A stretch of 21,117 nt of DNA from Spirogloea muscicola (Eukaryota > Streptophyta > Zygnematophyceae > Spirogloeales > Spirogloeaceae): contig WELB01000052.1 of the NCBI GenBank assembly GCA_009602725.1, positions 151,337 to 172,453 of the forward strand, in the 5' to 3' direction. The position numbers and the translations under genes were made by a program. How positions within the stretch are numbered: position 1 is the stretch's first letter; every line of letters starts with the position of its first letter. Below, in pieces: positions 8,931 to 21,117 of this stretch. The notes under the pieces are model-generated. The model saw nothing but the letters and a program-made list of their open reading frames with translations, was not told the origin of the DNA and searched no databases.

Positions 8931-9321
8931 AGGACTTGAGGGTATAGGCGCCGCCGACGCGCCGCCGACGCCGCGGGCGCGGCCTCCACTTGGCGTGGCG
9001 GCGGCGGCGTGGCCGCGGCGACCTGGGCGGACCATATGCCGCCGCCACGTGGCAGATCCGAGCTTGGCGGGCGCGGTTGCCGTGTCCGAGCATCCGTGAC
9101 TGCGGTAAGCAAAGTTCGCGGGAGATCATGATAATACCGGGATGCCGCAGGCTGGAAACGAAGCCGAGCTTATGAACGATCACCACGGTGGTCTCCTCGA
9201 GGATGCCGATACGAAATAGAAAGAAAGCGCGGCCAGATTGACTGGTGTCTGGGAGACGAAATGGTTCAGTCCGCGTGAACAAGCAAACAGGTCTTCCAGA
9301 TTGACAGCAGTGGCTGTGAGA

Positions 9322-9380
9322 AGAAGTGGCTCTTCCAATGGGGGCAAGGGCTGTAAGAAGCCAGCCCACAAAACGAAAAG
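9322..9380 (-). repeat. family-2 repeat copy upstream of the lipocalin gene
   Basis: Read on the minus strand it is the near-twin of 5295-5340 (three differences in 46 bases). It lies about 440 bases upstream of the lipocalin ATG and points toward it. The stretch 8931-9321 between them holds no other recognisable feature. Confidence 0.8.
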
Positions 9381-9440
9381 ACAAGGTTCGAAGGGGCCAA
9401 AGTACGACGGAGCCAGAGGCGCTAGCTCTAGGCGCTAGCT

Positions 9441-9560
9441 CCTGTGCCGGCCGAGCCCTCGCTGCTGCCTCTGGCTCTGGCCAGGGGACCCACTTCCAGG
9501 AGCCTAGCATCTCTGATCTGCGGCTGCTTAGCAGGGGTTACTGAGTGATTCGTAGCTGCT
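9441..9560 (+). repeat. diverged family-1 repeat, left arm of an inverted pair
   Basis: Bases 9449-9475 are inverted at 9772-9798 with 25 of 27 matching. The right part, GCAGGGGTTACTGAGTGATTC, resembles the core at 735-751. Confidence 0.55.
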
Positions 9561-9622
9561 TTGTTTCATTGAGTGCTTGTTTTTCTTAGCGCTTCCCCTG
9601 GCCCCCTTCTCGTACTTTCTTC

Positions 9623-9680
9623 ATTCTTTTTTGGGCTGGCTTTTCCAGCCCCTATCCTCAATGGGCGAGCCCTTTCTTCT
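9623..9680 (+). repeat. family-2 repeat copy upstream of the Prp2 gene
   Basis: ATTCTTTTTTGGGCTGGC, a short loop, CCAGCCCC, then ATGGGCGAGCCC and TTTCTTCT matches the minus copy at 225-281. The stem is GGGCTGG/CCAGCCC. It lies between the two arms of the inverted pair. Confidence 0.72.
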
Positions 9681-9689
9681 AAACTAGGG

Positions 9690-9800
9690 AAGGATGAAGT
9701 ACTCAATGACAACGAGTAAGGAGCCTCGAATTCGACAGACTAGCTGACGGAAAACAATCCCCCTGACGAAAGCCAGAGGCAGCAGCGAGAGCACGGCCAG
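9690..9800 (-). repeat. diverged family-1 repeat, right arm of an inverted pair
   Basis: The arm 9772-9798 pairs with 9449-9475. Further out, the minus strand reads ACTCGTTGTCATTGAGTACTTC, related to the ACTCGTGGTTACTGAG core at 729-744. Confidence 0.55.
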
Positions 9801-10229
9801 CACGCAGGTGCAAAGCGTGGGCCATGGATCGCTGAAGGGATACGGCTAGTCGCATGCGATAGACTTGGGCCAACGAGCCAGCGGCGTTGAAGTCAGCAAC
9901 CAGTGAGAGGCCAGCCCAAAGCAATGGACAGGTCTGAATGTTTGGCAGCGAACAAGCTGTGACAAACATCGTCGACTTGTGCAGGCGCCCATGACAACCT
10001 GTCGGAGGGATGGCGCTGACGCTGATGGAGGCGAGCTGTATTATCGACACCTCCCGGGGGGTTGATGATGCTGATGATGACCCCCCCCTCGAACCCCCCC
10101 GCTTCCTGGCCCCCAGCGCTGACGGATAAGCAAGCCTAAGGGAAATATGCGTGTATTGATGTAGCGGAAAGGCCAAAGTAGTGGCCAAGTACAACGGTAC
10201 TTGATAACGTCCGTCACCCCTGCCGCTAA
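9801..10229 (+). other. spacer upstream of the first recognisable Prp2 exon
   Basis: The missing Prp2 start codon and N-terminal exon should lie here or further upstream, but no ORF resembling the usual N-terminal domain was found. A C-rich run (about 10081-10100) follows a GATGATGCTGATGATGA repeat at 10064-10080. Otherwise I see nothing. Confidence 0.4.
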
Positions 10230-18867
<8,638 letters not shown>

Positions 18868-19790
18868 CACGCTCGAGCTGGCGCGAAATAGATAAGTACT
18901 TGCTCTGTGAGAGCACCGGGCCTTCTCAGGACGTCAGTGGATTCTCAAAGCGCTGAAGATCGACTCAGCACTCGCTTCAATGCTCTCCGGGGTCCAAAAG
19001 ATGCCTGGTACTCTGACCAGGTGCTGTCATCTGTTACCTGTTATCTGTCACCAAGAGGCGGCCCTTATGCCTGTCTATGTGAACCATCACTTTGTCTCTG
19101 CTCCGCCTGCACACCTGTGAACTGTTGTGCCACTTGACATCTGACAATAGTCTGGTGCTTTGGGGTCGTCTTCTACAGCATTCTTTGCCGTTTCTGCACC
19201 GGCGTTGGATCAAGTCGGATTGTCTGGCCAGAAGGGGCATACAGACCCTGGATGCAGCAGCTGCAGGTGGCAGCTTGTGGTGACACTTAGCACGTGGCCA
19301 CTTGTGCTGCTACTCATCATTCCCAGTAGTGGAAGTGGGAGCTGGGGACTATGCAGCACATGCCATAGATTCGAAGCTGGGCACTTGAGTGCTGGAAAAT
19401 CGTATTTCTTAGAGGGGAATACTGAGCATCCCAGCATGGCAGCGAGGACCGGAGGACAACGTATCTTTGGCGAGCTTTGGCGGGCTTTAGGAATGTATTC
19501 TTTATGTTACTGGTGTATATAGCAGTGTTCTCTTTGTGGTGCTCCTTCAGGAGCACACTGTAGCCCGAATACTTGCTATGAGTGTGGAGTATATATGGCC
19601 CATGATACTAGTGTGGTGCTGCACAAGGTGACTGTGCAGCGCACAGGGCTAGCCGAATGTAGAGTACATACTTAAACCTGAGTGTACTGATTTTTCAACG
19701 ATTTCAGTCACCGTATGTCTACTGAAGATGCATATACTGTGAGCAATGCCCACAGCTGGACTATGGGATTTTGGTGGTGGTGCTGGAGCA
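18868..19790. other. convergent spacer between the Prp2 and AP2 genes
   Basis: It contains the 3' UTRs of both genes. No TGTAA was found on either strand near the ends, and no repeat of families 1 or 2. A perfect 7-bp hairpin, GTGCTCC-TTCA-GGAGCAC, lies at 19539-19556. No gene is supported. Confidence 0.5.
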
Positions 19791-21071
19791 TTAAGGCAGG
19801 TCCGGGCGGTCGTCGTCGGGCCAGGGTGGCCATTGGCCGAGCAAAGGCGATGGCGCGGCGCTGCGCCCAGCGGTGGTGGCGGGCGAAGACGTCTCATCCA
19901 TCTCCCATTCCAAAAGGGGGCTTCCAATGTCGCCCAGGTTGGCTGCAGCAGCGCCGCCGCCATTGCCGGCCGTTGACAGGCGCGGCGGCCGCAGTGGGCC
20001 CTGGACGGATGCCGATGTTGCCGATAGCTCTGGGCTGAGGACCCGTTCGACGCCTCCGGCTCTGCGGACGCCCAAGCCTGCTGGCGGCACCGGCAGCGCA
20101 GCACCTGCCGCCGGCGCCGAGGACGGGCGCTGTGGCGAACCGTGGCCCACTGGGCCGACCGCGGCGCGTCCGCCGGCGCTGCCACCAGGGTGCGTGCTCG
20201 TCTGGGGCTTAGGGCCTGGTGCAAAGCCACCGCCAGGAAGCTCCTCGGAGCGGCTGTGCGGTGCCACCGATGGCAGCCGCGGCGGCGGAGGCTCGGACGT
20301 GGACGCGACCGTGGCGGCAGCGGCTGGCGAGGTCGGGAAGTTGGTGCGGGCACGGCGGCCGTGGATGGCGATGGCTGCCGCGTCGTACGCTTCGGCGGCT
20401 GCGTGCGCCGTGGGGAAGGTGCCGAGCCACCGCCGGACCTTGCGCAGCGGGTCCCGGATCTCCGCCACCCACCTGCACCGCAGCAAACCATTGCCATTAT
20501 AGTAAATCACAATTGCCATTAAGGTAAATCACAATTGCCCCCAGCTGACGGCTCTCATGACCCCATCATCAGGATGTGGAGTTCTCTGATTGAATTCTGT
20601 TAAGAGGGCAGATAGTGCAGACCGAGGAGGGAGGCAGGGTGCTCACCGGTTGCGGCGGCGCTGGCGCACGCCGCGATAGCTGCTCTCGCCCTGGCCAGCG
20701 CTGCCGTGCTGCAGCGACGAGGCCGTCGGTGACTGGTCCAACGACACCGGCACGGAGGTGGTGGCGGCGGCGGGCTGGCGGGCCGGCAGCGGGAGGGCTG
20801 GCGCAGGCCGCGAGGGCGCGGAGAGGGCCGCAGAGGGAACGCCGGTGGTGACCGGCAGGACGGAGCCGGCGCTGGCCCCCATGGCGCCGCCCTCTGTGAG
20901 ACGCGCCCAGAGGCTGGGGACGTCTAGGGGCGGCTGCGCCAGCGGCGGGGACGCCGCCGCCGGCAACGTCAACTCAACGCCAGTGCCGGTAGCAATCGGC
21001 GGTGGCCTCGGGCTGAGGCTCTGTGTCGCAACAGCCATGAGATCGGCGGTGTCGCCCACCGCCCCCCCCAT
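19791..21071 (-). CDS. AP2/ERF-domain transcription factor
   Basis: Two exons on the minus strand (21071-20647 and 20472-19791) flank a 174-base GT-AG intron and give 368 residues. The single AP2 domain is at about 131-188: [51 protein letters not shown]. The intron splits the domain at Arg142, just before Trp143. AP2/ERF domains bind GC-rich DNA through a three-stranded sheet. Here the position that is usually the first Trp of RRPWGKW is Arg. The flanks are Pro/Ala/Ser-rich and probably disordered; the C-terminus has a short acidic patch (EWEMDETSS) that could activate transcription. The frame stays open upstream of ATG 21071, through a poly-Ala (GCC repeat) run, to the window edge, so the true start may lie outside. 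The target genes cannot be told. It is convergent with Prp2. Confidence 0.88.
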
Positions 21072-21117
21072 CCCCGCGGCAGCCGCCGCCGCCGCCGCCG
21101 CCGCTGCGCTGGGCGGC

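Noticed and set aside
8366-9112. Long minus-strand ORF in another frame over the lipocalin gene
   Set aside because: It is an Arg/Ala-rich shadow of the GC-rich lipocalin exon; the lipocalin frame is unambiguous.
2079-9395. GTTCGAA words (2085, 7890, 9385) as tRNA T-loop candidates
   Set aside because: No paired arms or acceptor stems of a tRNA could be drawn around any of them.
19873-20522. Plus-strand ORFs opposite the AP2 exon
   Set aside because: These are antisense shadows of a GC-rich Pro/Ala coding region; the AP2 motif fixes the real strand and frame.

Overview
This is nuclear DNA of an intron-rich eukaryote, most likely a green alga (Chlorophyta, probably a trebouxiophyte). The reasons are plant-type proteins (temperature-induced lipocalin, AP2/ERF factor, a single-domain VOC protein of the plant desiccation-induced type), about 27 GT-AG introns in one gene, very GC-rich first exons beside roughly 50% GC introns and spacers, and a TGTAA-type poly(A) signal. 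The lineage is an inference. Two bases are unresolved (N at 5503 and 10260).

Five spliced genes can be supported. A: VOC/glyoxalase-fold protein, minus, 2645-3872, 3 exons. B: multi-pass membrane protein of unknown function, plus, 5486-7069, 3 exons. C: temperature-induced lipocalin, minus, 8172-8883, 2 exons. D: spliceosomal DEAH-box helicase Prp2/DHX16, plus, about 10230-18867, about 28 exons, start codon not found. E: AP2/ERF transcription factor, minus, 19791-21071, 2 exons, 5' end possibly beyond the window. All modelled introns are GT-AG. Reading phase closes exactly across every junction of A, B, C and E, and from exon 3 of D to its stop.

The genes alternate strictly: A and B diverge, B and C converge, C and D diverge, D and E converge. 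Two dispersed repeat families fill the divergent (promoter-side) spacers at 3.97-5.34 kb and 9.32-9.80 kb, and I found none in the convergent spacers. Family 1 carries the words CTCACCCGTGGGTACTAA and GCCTGAACAATGTATT. Family 2 has a GGGCTGGC-type hairpin core, and each divergent spacer holds one copy pointing at each flanking gene. The same pattern at 1-1045 suggests a third divergent promoter region and an unresolved plus-strand gene at about 1.05-2.6 kb, which I could not assemble.

The genes do not form one pathway. Lipocalin and the VOC protein are both of stress-linked plant types, Prp2 is core splicing machinery, and the AP2 factor is a regulator. The most novel-looking content is the promoter-side repeat system.
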